Source of the DNA: DGNJ01 sp002388905
GTDB taxonomy: Bacteria > Pseudomonadota > Gammaproteobacteria > Pseudomonadales > Porticoccaceae
Assembly: GCA_036843405.1 (NCBI GenBank)
Contig: DAITSJ010000001.1
Span: forward strand, 310,001-374,000
DNA length: 64,000 nucleotides
Reading direction: 5' to 3'
A program made the position numbers and the translations under genes. Below the pieces are notes generated by a model. That model did no database searches and had not been told where the DNA came from. It worked only from the letters and a program-made list of their open reading frames with translations. Shown here piece by piece: positions 23,249 through 32,289 of the stretch (the stretch's first letter is position 1; every line of letters begins with the position of its first letter).

Positions 23249-25162
23249 ATGCCCCTGCTCAAGCTCAACCAGGTGTCCCTTCATTACGGCACCCGGGATA
23301 TCCTCGACAATGTCGACCTGACCCTGCGCAAGGGGGAGCATATCGGCCTGCTCGGGCGCAACGGCGAGGGCAAAAGCACGCTGTTGCGCGTGGTCGCCGG
23401 CGAGACCCTGCCCGACGGCGGCGAACGCTGGCTGCGGCCCGGGGTGCGCATTGCCCAACTGGGCCAGGCCCTGCCCGATGCCGACGAGAGCACCGTCTAC
23501 GAGGTGGTCGCCGGCGGCCTTGCGGAAACCGGTCGCCTGCTCAGTGAATATCACCGGCTGACCCAGCGCCCGGACCCGGACCTGCGCCGGCTGGAGGCAA
23601 TCCAGCACGACCTGGAAGCCGTGGATGGCTGGACCCTCCAGCAAAAGGTGGACACCGTGCTCACCCAGCTCGAGTTGAATGCCGACGTGCGCATGAAAAA
23701 CCTCTCCGGTGGCTGGCGCCGGCGCGTGGGCCTGGCCCGGGCCCTGGTGGTCGATCCGGATATCCTGCTCCTGGACGAGCCCACCAATCACCTGGACATC
23801 CCCTCCATCGAATGGCTGGAAAACCAGCTCAAGGATTTCCGGGGCGCCCTGCTGCTGGTGACTCACGACCGCGCTTTCCTGCAGCGGGTCGTCAACCGTA
23901 TTGTCGAACTGGACCGCGGCCACCTGCACTTCTGGGACGGCGACTACCGGGGCTTTCTCGAATTCCGCCGCCAGCAACTGGAGGCCGAGGAACGGGCCAA
24001 CGCCCTGTTCGACAAGCGCCTGGCCCAGGAAGAGGCCTGGATACGCCAGGGCATCAAGGCCCGGCGCACCCGCAACGAGGGCCGGGTGCGGGCCCTGCAG
24101 GCCATGCGCCGGGAACGTACCGAACGGCGCGAGCAGCAGGGCAGGGCGAGCTTTTCACTGGAGGCTGCCGGCCTTTCCGGCAAGTTGGTGGCCGAGCTAA
24201 AGCACGTCTCTCACCACTACGGAGACAGGCCCGTGATCCGGGATTTTTCCACCCTGGTGGTGCGCGGCGACCGCATCGGCATCGTCGGACCCAACGGCGC
24301 CGGCAAGACCACCCTGCTCAAAATCCTGCTGGGCGAACTGACCCCGGACGAGGGCGAGGTGCGCCTGGGCACCAGGCTGGAGGTGGCCTACTTCGATCAG
24401 CTCCGGGACCAGCTCGAACCGGAAAAAAACCTTATCGACAACATCTGCGGCGGCCGTGAGTTCATCACCATCGATGGCAAGGACCGCCACGCCGTCAGCT
24501 ACCTGGGGGATTTTCTGTTCACGCCCGAACGTATCCGCACCCCCGTCAAGGCCCTTTCCGGCGGCGAGCAGAACCGTGCCATTCTCGCCAAGCTGTTCTC
24601 AAAGCCCGCAAACGTGCTGGTGCTCGACGAACCCACCAACGACCTGGATATCGAGACCCTGGAACTGCTCGAGGAAATCCTCGTCAATTTCGACGGTACG
24701 CTCCTGTTGGTCAGCCACGACCGGGCCTTTATGGACAACGTGGTCACCAGCCTGCTGGTCTTCGAGGGCGGCGGCAAAATCGGTGAATACGTGGGCGGCT
24801 ACAGCGACTGGGTGGCCCGGGGCGGCACTCTCATGAGTGCCACCCCCGCCGGCGGCGATCCCGCCAAGGTGCCCGCGCCCGCCAGTGCCGGCGCGGAAAA
24901 GCCCGCCGAAAAACCGGGCGAGCCCGCCCGGCAAAAAAAGCCGCGCAAAAAACTTTCCTACAAGGACCAGCGCGAACTGGATGCCCTGCCCGGCAGAATC
25001 GAGGCGCTAGAATCCAAAATGACCGAAGTGCAGAAGCAGGTCTCCGATCCGGGCTTTTATCAGGGCGAGCAGGGGGTGATCGAAGCGACATTGGAGGAAC
25101 TGGCCTCTCTGCAGGCGGAACTGGAAGACTGCTATGATCGCTGGGCGGAGCTGGAGGGTTAG
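23249..25162 (+). CDS. uup: ABC-F ATPase Uup
   Basis: 637 residues, the length of Uup (635 in E. coli). Two ABC domains: first Walker A GRNGEGKST, signature LSGGWRRR, Walker B ILLLDEPTNHLD; second Walker A GPNGAGKTT, signature LSGGEQNR, Walker B VLVLDEPTNDLD. Between them is the linker, and after about residue 555 a Lys/Pro-rich linker leads to a C-terminal coiled coil (RELDALPGRIEALESK) that binds DNA in Uup. ABC-F proteins act on ribosomes; Uup affects branched DNA intermediates and transposon excision. It is a soluble protein, not a transporter. Confidence 0.9.
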   Translation: MPLLKLNQVSLHYGTRDILDNVDLTLRKGEHIGLLGRNGEGKSTLLRVVAGETLPDGGERWLRPGVRIAQLGQALPDADESTVYEVVAGGLAETGRLLSEYHRLTQRPDPDLRRLEAIQHDLEAVDGWTLQQKVDTVLTQLELNADVRMKNLSGGWRRRVGLARALVVDPDILLLDEPTNHLDIPSIEWLENQLKDFRGALLLVTHDRAFLQRVVNRIVELDRGHLHFWDGDYRGFLEFRRQQLEAEERANALFDKRLAQEEAWIRQGIKARRTRNEGRVRALQAMRRERTERREQQGRASFSLEAAGLSGKLVAELKHVSHHYGDRPVIRDFSTLVVRGDRIGIVGPNGAGKTTLLKILLGELTPDEGEVRLGTRLEVAYFDQLRDQLEPEKNLIDNICGGREFITIDGKDRHAVSYLGDFLFTPERIRTPVKALSGGEQNRAILAKLFSKPANVLVLDEPTNDLDIETLELLEEILVNFDGTLLLVSHDRAFMDNVVTSLLVFEGGGKIGEYVGGYSDWVARGGTLMSATPAGGDPAKVPAPASAGAEKPAEKPGEPARQKKPRKKLSYKDQRELDALPGRIEALESKMTEVQKQVSDPGFYQGEQGVIEATLEELASLQAELEDCYDRWAELEG

Positions 25163-25400
25163 TGGTGACTTCCCTTTAGGTTCTTCTCTCGGGGCATCGA
25201 GGGGAACCGCACCAGGCGTCATGCAATGCGACAGCCCTGGATGCCGCCCTTGATGTGACGCTTTACTTGGCCCCATGGCTATATTACTTGCTTTCTGCCT
25301 CTTGAAAGTACAGCGGAGGCGCCTGGGTATTCTATACTGCGCCGTTACCCATGTTCGTCGTTTCAGTCTTGGATCTCGTTAGACCGCTGGGAGCCCGGCA

Positions 25401-25613
25401 ATGTCAGCCGTAATTTTTCAATCAGTTATTATTTGTCCGGAATGTGGCCACAAAAAGCAGGAAACAATGCCCACTGACGCATGCCAGTACTTTTATGAAT
25501 GCCAGGAGTGTCATGCTTTGCTGAAACCTCTCACGGGCGATTGCTGTGTTTTTTGTTCATTCGGCTCAGTTAAGTGCCCACCAATACAAGAAGGAAAGTG
25601 TTGTCAGCAGTAA
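25401..25613 (+). CDS. GDCCVxC domain protein (small Cys-rich protein)
   Basis: 70 residues with ten cysteines: CPEC, CQECHALL, the hallmark GDCCVFC, then VKCPP and GKCCQQ at the end. This matches the small GDCCVxC family, members of which are often near mercury or thiol-related genes and in some bacteria are selenoproteins; here the hallmark Cys residues are normal Cys codons. It probably binds metal through its CxxC pairs. It stands alone between uup and a lipoprotein gene, with base composition lower in GC than its neighbours, suggesting later acquisition. Function unknown. Confidence 0.8.
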   Translation: MSAVIFQSVIICPECGHKKQETMPTDACQYFYECQECHALLKPLTGDCCVFCSFGSVKCPPIQEGKCCQQ

Positions 25614-25718
25614 ACGTATAGCAAGCCTTTGCAATGGGCAAAAAAATCGAAGCGGGTTTTTGCCGCTATTGCGTTGTTCCTACGCCGGCAGCAGCCAAAG
25701 TTTATTGAGGTAATAAAA

Positions 25719-26366
25719 ATGCCAGCTACCCTTCGCATTTCGGTAATACTCTTTGTGGCGCTCCTGCTGAGCGCCTGTCAATCCGCCTATTACGGTGCCT
25801 GGGAGAAACTCGGCGTCCACAAACGGGATATCCTGGTGGACCGCGTCGAGGAGGCCCGGGAATCCCAGGAAGAGGGCCAGGAGCAATTCCGCTCGGCCCT
25901 GGAGAAATTCCAGTCCGTGGTGGCGGTGGACGGTGGCGAACTGGAGGAGCGCTATAAGGCACTGGACGACGAGTACCGGGCGAGCATGTCGGCTGCCGAG
26001 GAGATTCGCGAGCGTATCGAAGCCGTGGACAACGTCGCCCGGGCGCTGTTCGAGGAGTGGCGGGACGAACTGGAGGAATACACCAACCAGCGCCTCAAGG
26101 CCGAGAGTGCGCGCCGGTTAAGGGAAACCGAGCAACGGTATCGGCAACTCTACAGCGCCATGCACGACGCCGAGGAATCCATCGACCCGGTGTTGGATAC
26201 GTTGCGGGACCACGTGCTCTATCTCAAGCACAACCTTAACGCCCGGGCCATCGCCGCACTGCGAGGTGAGGTGCGTTCCATCGATGCCGATGTGGAGAGG
26301 CTGATCGCCAGCATGCAGGCCTCCATCGAGGAGGCGGATCAATTCCTGGCCCAACTGCGGGATTGA
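25719..26366 (+). CDS. DUF2959 lipoprotein, coiled-coil rich
   Basis: 215 residues. A lipoprotein signal with lipobox LLSAC is followed by YYGAWEKLGVHKRDILVDRV, typical of DUF2959. The rest is highly charged and alpha-helical (long Glu/Arg-rich stretches), forming extended coiled coil in the periplasm, presumably anchored to the outer membrane since the residue after Cys is Gln rather than Asp. Function is unknown. The ATG at 25719 follows GAGG by eight bases; a longer reading frame upstream lacks a signal peptide. Confidence 0.82.
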   Translation: MPATLRISVILFVALLLSACQSAYYGAWEKLGVHKRDILVDRVEEARESQEEGQEQFRSALEKFQSVVAVDGGELEERYKALDDEYRASMSAAEEIRERIEAVDNVARALFEEWRDELEEYTNQRLKAESARRLRETEQRYRQLYSAMHDAEESIDPVLDTLRDHVLYLKHNLNARAIAALRGEVRSIDADVERLIASMQASIEEADQFLAQLRD

Positions 26367-26489
26367 GTACCTGTGCGCGAGGGGTGATTTTTTTACAACT
26401 TGCATCGCGAGCCCCAAACCCTGAAAAATCACAGTATTCCCGGTAATCCGCTGCCCATAACCGGCAGTACCGCTGGCAGGAGAAAACCA

Positions 26490-27494
26490 ATGGCCCGGAT
26501 CGATACGACAATCCAGTTTGACATGCGCGCGCCGGACTGGGCCACGCCCCCGGCAACCTTGTATGCCGAGGCGCTGGCCATGGCCGCTTATGCGGACGAA
26601 ATCGGCGTCGATCGCATCGGGCTTTGCGAGCACCATGGCTCCGAGGACGGTTACCTGCCCTCGCCCTTTGTCATGGGTGGCGGTATCGCCGCCCGCACCG
26701 AGCGGGTGCGGATCGCTCTGGGTGCGCTGGTTCTGCCCCTGCATGACCCGGTGAAGGTTGCCGAGCGCATCGCCGTTCTCGATTTGATGAGCAATGGCCG
26801 CCTGGACGTGATCCTCGGCGTTGGCTATGTGCCGTCGGAGTTCCCCCGCTTCCGCGTATCGATGCGTGATCGTGGCAAACTCCTCGATCAGGGCATCGAT
26901 ATTCTGCTGCGCGCCCTGCGGGGCGAACGGTTCGAGGCGGATGGCCGGGAGGTTTTCGTGCGCCCCCTGCCGGTTCAAGAGCCGGAGGCGATTCTCCTGG
27001 CCGGTGGTGGTGTCGAGGCAACCGCCCGGCGGGCGGCGCGCTTCGGCATCGGCCTGGCGCCACTGTCCTCCGGCCTGCTCCCGGTCTATACCCAGGAGTG
27101 CACAAAGCATGGCCGCGCACTGGGTAAAATCTACGGCTTTGAAGCACCATTAGGGATTCATATTGCCGAGGACCCGGACCAGGGCTGGGCCCGGATTGAG
27201 CCCCACGTGGTCCATGCCGTGACGGCCTACGCCAGATGGGCGGCGGAAGCGGGCTGGGATAATGCCTTCAGGAATATTTCCACACCGGAGCAAGTTCGCG
27301 CCTCCGGACTCTATCCCGTATGGACGCCCGACGAGGTGGTGGCCAATGCCTCGGTCCTGATGGAAAATCACAATCCCCTGAATTTCGCGCCCCTGGTGGG
27401 TGGGCTTTCCCCGGACGTCGGTTGGGAGAGCCTGGAGCTTCTCAAGAACAAAGTGATGCCCCGCTTGCGGGAATTAAACGCCCATGCCTCCTAG
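26490..27494 (+). CDS. LLM-class flavin-dependent oxidoreductase (luciferase-like)
   Basis: 334 residues of the bacterial luciferase-like monooxygenase superfamily. Visible segments: GLCEHHGSEDGYLPSP (active-site region), RIALGALVLPLHDPVKVAERIAVLD in its family form, and LDVILGVGYVPSEF. Such enzymes use FMNH2 or F420 to oxidise diverse substrates; the actual substrate is not predictable. The ATG at 26490 follows CAGGAGA. No flavin reductase partner is adjacent. It is a single gene between the DUF2959 lipoprotein and a transporter. Confidence 0.82.
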   Translation: MARIDTTIQFDMRAPDWATPPATLYAEALAMAAYADEIGVDRIGLCEHHGSEDGYLPSPFVMGGGIAARTERVRIALGALVLPLHDPVKVAERIAVLDLMSNGRLDVILGVGYVPSEFPRFRVSMRDRGKLLDQGIDILLRALRGERFEADGREVFVRPLPVQEPEAILLAGGGVEATARRAARFGIGLAPLSSGLLPVYTQECTKHGRALGKIYGFEAPLGIHIAEDPDQGWARIEPHVVHAVTAYARWAAEAGWDNAFRNISTPEQVRASGLYPVWTPDEVVANASVLMENHNPLNFAPLVGGLSPDVGWESLELLKNKVMPRLRELNAHAS

Positions 27495-27638
27495 CCCTCC
27501 CGCTCACCCCGGCAGGTTCCAGAACCTTGGCTTCCGCCTGTCACCGGACTTGTGGAAGGCTGTGCCATTCCCGTTAGATTCCCCTTGTGTCCGGTAGGTA
27601 CACTATCCCTGTCTGAAGAATCATAACGGAACCTGCCA

Positions 27639-28568
27639 ATGACCGACGGGTTGACCCGCCTGTTCCCCATCTGGGCCCTGCTGGCCACGGCCCTTGCACT
27701 GCTGTTTCCGGTGCCCTGGCTCGCCTTCGATAGCTGGATCGTGCCGCTGCTGATGTTGATTATGTTCGGTATGGGCATGACCCTGACCCTGGCGGATTTC
27801 CGTCGCATCGCCGAGCGACCCCGGGTGGTGGCCATTGGTGTGGTGCTCCAGTTTCTGTTGATGCCCCTGGCCGCGCTCCTGGTGGCGACGGTGCTTCCTA
27901 TCCAGCAGGAGCTCTGGGTCGGACTGTTGATTGTCGGCGCCTGCCCCGGGGGCACTGCCTCCAATGTCATCTGCTACCTGGCGCGGGCGGACGTGGCCCT
28001 GTCGGTGACCATGACGCTGGTATCCACCCTCGCCGCTGTCGTGGTAACGCCGCTGCTTGTCGACCTGTACCTGGGTGCGACTATCCCCGTGCCGGTGGCT
28101 GCCATGCTGGTGAGCCTGGTGCAGGTGGTTTTGTTGCCGGTGGTGGCGGGCACAATTCTCAACACCTGGCTGGGACACCGACTGGAAGGGGCGCGACGAT
28201 TCTTTCCGCTGTTGTCGGTCATCGCCATTGCGGTGGTGATTGGCATTATCGTCGCCCTGAATCGCGAGCACGTCCTTGCCGGTGGCCTGTTGGTGATGGC
28301 GGCCGTGATGGCCCACAACCTGCTGGGCCTGGCGCTGGGTTACGGCGGCGGGCGTTTGCTGCGGCTGCCAAAAGCCCAGGCGCGGACCCTTGCCATCGAG
28401 GTGGGGATGCAGAACTCCGGGCTGGGGGCCACCCTGGCCGCGCAGCATTTTTCCACCCTGGCGGCACTGCCCGGGGCGCTGTTCAGCATCTGGCACAACC
28501 TTTCCGGCGCCGGGCTGGCCTGGTATTGGCGGCGTAAGGATGCGGTGGACTCAACCGTTGGCCCCTAG
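27639..28568 (+). CDS. Bile acid:sodium symporter family (BASS) transporter
   Basis: 309 residues with about nine or ten transmembrane helices. The family signature CPGGTASNVICYLARADVAL (helix-4 crossover region) and the later AIEVGMQNSGLG segment are clear. BASS proteins couple Na+ entry to uptake of organic anions such as pyruvate, pantoate or bile acids; bacterial substrates vary. It faces rpiA convergently. It may use the sodium gradient also handled by the Mrp antiporter of this window, but that is a general link. Substrate not assignable. Confidence 0.88.
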   Translation: MTDGLTRLFPIWALLATALALLFPVPWLAFDSWIVPLLMLIMFGMGMTLTLADFRRIAERPRVVAIGVVLQFLLMPLAALLVATVLPIQQELWVGLLIVGACPGGTASNVICYLARADVALSVTMTLVSTLAAVVVTPLLVDLYLGATIPVPVAAMLVSLVQVVLLPVVAGTILNTWLGHRLEGARRFFPLLSVIAIAVVIGIIVALNREHVLAGGLLVMAAVMAHNLLGLALGYGGGRLLRLPKAQARTLAIEVGMQNSGLGATLAAQHFSTLAALPGALFSIWHNLSGAGLAWYWRRKDAVDSTVGP

Positions 28569-28623
28569 AGCCGGCTTGTCCCCAGCCTGGTCTTCGACAT
28601 AGTCCGGCAGGGGCCGCTTGCCG

Positions 28624-29301
28624 TTATTCGGGCCTGAGGGTCTTGACGCCGTCGGCGGTGCCAAGCAGGAGGATATCCGCGGGTCGGCGGGCGAAGAGGC
28701 CGTTGGTGACCACGCCGGTGATGTTGTTGATGGTCTCCTCCAGTTCCCCCGCCGAACCGATGGGGTACAGGTGGTGTACATCCAGGATGATGTTGCCGTT
28801 GTCGGTGGTCACACCCTCCCTGTAGACGGGGTCGCCGCCCAGCTTGACCAGTTCCCGGCCCACGTGGCTGCGGGCCATGGGGATCACCTCCACCGGCAGG
28901 GGGTAGGTGCCCAGATAGTCCACCCATTTGCTTTCGTCGGCGATGCAGACAAATTCCCGGGCCACGGCGGCGACGATTTTTTCCCGGGTCAGGGCGCCAC
29001 CGCCGCCCTTGATCAGTTCCAGGTGGCGGTTGGCCTCGTCGGCGCCGTCCACGTAGACCGTGATCTCGTTGACGGCGTTCAGGTCCCAGACGGGGATGCC
29101 GTGTTTCTTCAGGCGCTCGGCGGAGGCCTCGGAACTGGCCACGGTACCGGCGAAATCCAGCTTGTGGCCGGCCAGCAAATCGATAAAGAAATTGGCGGTG
29201 GAGCCGGTGCCGATACCGATAACGCTGTCATCCTCGATCCGGCCCAGGGTGTAGTCCACGGCGGCCCTGGCCACGGCCTGTTTCAGTTCGTCCTGTTTCA
29301 T
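28624..29301 (-). CDS. rpiA: Ribose-5-phosphate isomerase A
   Basis: 225 residues, complete. Conserved motifs: GIGTGSTANFFID (phosphate-binding loop), VDGADEAN, LIKGGGGALTREKIVA (catalytic Glu/Lys region), and GVVTNGLFA near the end. It interconverts ribose-5-phosphate and ribulose-5-phosphate in the pentose phosphate pathway. It is convergent with the BASS transporter and lies downstream of the DUF4156 lipoprotein on the same strand. Confidence 0.96.
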   Translation of the reverse strand: MKQDELKQAVARAAVDYTLGRIEDDSVIGIGTGSTANFFIDLLAGHKLDFAGTVASSEASAERLKKHGIPVWDLNAVNEITVYVDGADEANRHLELIKGGGGALTREKIVAAVAREFVCIADESKWVDYLGTYPLPVEVIPMARSHVGRELVKLGGDPVYREGVTTDNGNIILDVHHLYPIGSAGELEETINNITGVVTNGLFARRPADILLLGTADGVKTLRPE

Positions 29302-29374
29302 GATGCCTTTTCAGTGCTGAGTCAGTGGCCCTCATTATAGCGGCCATGCGGGATCACTGGCAGCGCAACGCCAT

Positions 29375-29692
29375 CTATTCGCAGTAATAGGCGGTGTAGG
29401 CGGCGGTGCCGCCCTCCATGGATTTTCTGACCAGGGTATTGGCATTGATGGCGGCGGCCTGTTCCTTGGCGAGCAGGTCCAGTTCCTCCTCGATTTTCCT
29501 GCGAGCCCGGGGAATGCCAGCAAGGGTGTCCGCGGTGTTGGCGGATACCACCCCGATCTTCCGGCAGTCCGCCACGAACTTGGCGGGCACGATGGCCACT
29601 TCCTTGGCTTCGGGTGGGATCTTGACCCAGGTGCAACCGGAAACGATGGCGACCAGGGCAGCGATGACAGCGATGCGGATTGAAAAAGACAT
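29375..29692 (-). CDS. DUF4156 small lipoprotein
   Basis: 105 residues. A hydrophobic signal (IAVIAALVAIVSGC) with lipobox VSGC gives an N-terminal acylated Cys. The mature part follows the DUF4156 pattern: CTWVKIPPEA, DCRKIGVVSA, LAKEQAAAINANTLV and a terminal AAYTAYYCE. Probably outer-membrane anchored; function unknown. The ATG at 29692 is chosen for the lipoprotein signal; longer upstream frames overlap the gdhA terminator and are implausible. Confidence 0.8.
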   Translation of the reverse strand: MSFSIRIAVIAALVAIVSGCTWVKIPPEAKEVAIVPAKFVADCRKIGVVSANTADTLAGIPRARRKIEEELDLLAKEQAAAINANTLVRKSMEGGTAAYTAYYCE

Positions 29693-29783
29693 ACTCGGTT
29701 CCCGTTGACGTTGAAGACAAAGGTAGTGGTGCTGGCGGCTATTGTAGCCCGGATGAGGGGAAAACGGCATGGCGGTTCTTTTC

Positions 29784-29816
29784 AAAACCGTCCCGCAGAG
29801 GCGTAATGACGGTTTT
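29784..29816 (-). terminator. Probable terminator after gdhA
   Basis: A 9-bp perfect inverted repeat AAAACCGTC / GACGGTTTT encloses a 15-nt loop, 44 bases beyond the gdhA stop. The arms supply A and T tracts on both sides. The loop is long, so strength is uncertain. Confidence 0.55.
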
Positions 29817-29859
29817 GCGCCGGGGGTGGCAGCAAGTCCCTTGAAAGTGTCGAGTCCGG

Positions 29860-31206
29860 TCAGACAACGCCATAGGCCAGCATGGCCTCCGCCACTTTGG
29901 TAAAGCCGGCGATATTGGCCCCCCTGGCATAGTCGATGCCTTCCGGGCCCTGGCCGTGCTCCAGGCATTGCTGGTGGATCTTTTCCATGATTTCCTGAAG
30001 GCGGTGGTCCATTTCCTCCGGCGTCCAGTACAGGCGCGTGGCGTTCTGGGCAATCTCCAGGCCGGATACCGCCACGCCGCCGGCATTGGCGGCCTTTCCC
30101 GGGGCGTAGAGAATGCCTGTGTCCTGCAGCACTTTGTGGGCCCCCGCGGTCAGGGGCATATTGGCACCCTCCGCCAGGGCCTTGCAGCCGTTATCGATCA
30201 GTTTTCCGGCGTCGTCTTCATCGATTTCGTTCTCGGTGGCGCACGGGAAGGCCAGGTCGCAGGGCAGGCTCCAGGGCTTTTTGCCGGCATGGAACTCGAT
30301 TTTCCGCTTCTCGGCGAACTGCTTGAGGGAGCCACGCTTCCCGGTTTTCCAGTCGATGATTTCGTCCAGGGTGTCGTCATCGAGTCCGTCGGGAATATGG
30401 AGGAAGCCGGAGGTATCCGACAGGGTCAGCACCCGGGCGCCCAGGGCGATGAGTTTCCGGGCGCAATAGAGCGCCACGTTGCCGGCGCCGGAGACTACGC
30501 AACCCTTGTCCTCCAGGTGCTCGTTGTTGTGGCCGAGCATGATTTTCATAAAGTAGGCGCAGCCGTAGCCGGTGGCCTCCTTGCGGATATGACTGCCCCC
30601 GGACTCCAGGGCCTTGCCGGTAAGCACCCCGGAAAAGTGGTGGGTGAGACGCTTGTACTGGCCGAACATGTAGCTGATTTCCCGGGTACCGACGCCAATA
30701 TCGCCGGCGGGAATATCCAGTTCGGTGCCCAGGTAGTGGTAGAGCTCCGACATATAAGTCTGACAGAAGCGCATGATCTCGGAATCCGACTTGCCCCTGG
30801 GATTGAAGTTGGCGCCGCCCTTGGCCGCGCCCAGGGGCAGTGTGGTCAGGCTGTTCTTGAAAATCTGCTCGAACCCCAGGAACTTGAGCACGCTGAGGTT
30901 GAGGTTTCGGGTAAAGCGCAACCCGCCCTTGTAGGGGCCGATGGCGTTGCTGAACTGGACGCGAAAACCGTGATTGACGCGGATATTGCACTTGTCGTCC
31001 TGCCAGGCGACCCGGAACTGGATGACCCGGTCCGGTTCCGTCAGGCGTTCCAGGATCTGGGCTTCCCGGTATCGCGGGTGTTCATGGATAAACGGAATCA
31101 GGTCTTGGGCGACCTCGTAAACCGCCTGGTGGAATTCCTTTTCGCCGGGATTTCGCCGCTGCAGGCCGGTCATGAAATTGTCGAGGGTCAGTGCCTTCTG
31201 TTCCAT
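29860..31206 (-). CDS. gdhA: NADP-specific glutamate dehydrogenase
   Basis: 448 residues, matching the 447-residue hexameric E. coli enzyme. Motifs: GPYKGGLRF (glutamate/active-site Lys region), PLGAAKGGANFNPRGKS, the dinucleotide fold segment VSGAGNVALYCA, and EGANMPLTAGA. It aminates 2-oxoglutarate with ammonium and NADPH, the high-ammonium route of nitrogen assimilation. A GGACTC site precedes the ATG. Monocistronic, with a probable terminator behind it. Confidence 0.96.
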   Translation of the reverse strand: MEQKALTLDNFMTGLQRRNPGEKEFHQAVYEVAQDLIPFIHEHPRYREAQILERLTEPDRVIQFRVAWQDDKCNIRVNHGFRVQFSNAIGPYKGGLRFTRNLNLSVLKFLGFEQIFKNSLTTLPLGAAKGGANFNPRGKSDSEIMRFCQTYMSELYHYLGTELDIPAGDIGVGTREISYMFGQYKRLTHHFSGVLTGKALESGGSHIRKEATGYGCAYFMKIMLGHNNEHLEDKGCVVSGAGNVALYCARKLIALGARVLTLSDTSGFLHIPDGLDDDTLDEIIDWKTGKRGSLKQFAEKRKIEFHAGKKPWSLPCDLAFPCATENEIDEDDAGKLIDNGCKALAEGANMPLTAGAHKVLQDTGILYAPGKAANAGGVAVSGLEIAQNATRLYWTPEEMDHRLQEIMEKIHQQCLEHGQGPEGIDYARGANIAGFTKVAEAMLAYGVV

Positions 31207-31247
31207 GGAGTCCTTAATCCTGTATTGCCGCTTAAGTGCTGCCGCTG

Positions 31248-32195
31248 TTATGCCAGCCGTTCCCGGTTATGGGGGCGGTTCAGATCCAGCTCCGGACCCG
31301 CGGGAACGATGCCGGTTGGGTTGATGGTCTTGTGGCTGCCGTAATAGTGGGTCTTGATATGGTGGAAATCCACGGTCTCGGCCACGCCCGGATGCTGGTA
31401 AAGGTCGCGAAGGTACTGGCTGAGGTTCGGGAATTCCTCCAGCCGTTGCCGGTTGCACTTGAAGTGGCCGTGGTAGACGGCATCGAAACGCACCAGCGTG
31501 GTAAACAGCCGCCAGTCCGCCTCGGTGAGGCGGTTGCCCGTCAGGTAACGGTTGTCGGCCAGGATGCCTTCCGCCCAGTCCAGAGCCGCGAACAGTTCCC
31601 GATAGGCTGTCTCGTAGGCTTCCTGGGTGGTGGCGAACCCGGCCCGGTAGACCCCGTTGTTGATGTCCCTGTAGACCCGCTCATTGACGGTGTCGATGGC
31701 GTCCCGGAGATCGTCGGGATAGTAGTCCCGGTCGTTGCCGGTGAGTCCGTCGAAGGCGCTGTTAAGGATACGGATGATCTCGGCGGACTCATTGTTGACG
31801 ATGGTTTCGGTTTTCTTGTCCCAGAGCACGGGTACCGTGACCCGGCCCTCGTAGTCCGGCGCGGCCCTGAGATAGAGTTGGTAGAGAAAGTCGAGGCCGT
31901 AGAGAGGGTCGCCTTCCTCGCCGAACTCCCAGCCGTTTTCGAGCATCAGGGGTTTCACCACGCTGACGCTGATGTGGGGTTCGAGCCCCTTGAGCCTGCG
32001 CAAGATCAGCGTCCGGCAGGCCCAGGGGCAGGCCAGGGATACATACAGGTGGTAGCGGCCGCTTTCCGGGGCATAGCTCTCCCCGTCCTCCCCGATCCAG
32101 TGCCGAAAGCGGCTCTCCTGGCGCTTGAACTCCCCGCCGGTGGACTTGGTGTCGTACCATTTGTCCACCCAGCGGCCGTTGACGATCAATCCCAC
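31248..32195 (-). CDS. yqjG: Glutathionyl-hydroquinone reductase (Xi-class GST, YqjG/EcM4-like)
   Basis: 315 residues. The N-terminal segment WVDKWYDTKSTGGEF and the thioredoxin-fold active site CPWAC with the reactive Cys identify the Xi-class GSTs; the C-terminal all-helical domain follows. These enzymes reduce glutathionyl-(hydro)quinones, protecting against quinone adducts, and some participate in breakdown of chlorinated or aromatic compounds. The GTG at 32195 is chosen since GGGGGAG stands six bases upstream and yields the family N-terminus; an upstream ATG at 32246 lacks a site. It lies 94 bases after the KstD-like gene in the same direction. Confidence 0.9.
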   Translation of the reverse strand: MGLIVNGRWVDKWYDTKSTGGEFKRQESRFRHWIGEDGESYAPESGRYHLYVSLACPWACRTLILRRLKGLEPHISVSVVKPLMLENGWEFGEEGDPLYGLDFLYQLYLRAAPDYEGRVTVPVLWDKKTETIVNNESAEIIRILNSAFDGLTGNDRDYYPDDLRDAIDTVNERVYRDINNGVYRAGFATTQEAYETAYRELFAALDWAEGILADNRYLTGNRLTEADWRLFTTLVRFDAVYHGHFKCNRQRLEEFPNLSQYLRDLYQHPGVAETVDFHHIKTHYYGSHKTINPTGIVPAGPELDLNRPHNRERLA

Positions 32196-32289
32196 TACAG
32201 GCTCCCCCGGTCGCGTCCTAACAGAGTTCTGGAAAGCGTAGCGCATCTCGCCGCCGCATGCCGCCCGGGCGAATCGGGCGGGAGCATTG

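Noticed and set aside
25163..25400. Possible small RNA or tRNA in the 238-base gap after uup
   Set aside because: No cloverleaf, terminator or conserved RNA motif could be recognised; nothing is claimed there beyond a likely promoter for the small Cys-rich gene.
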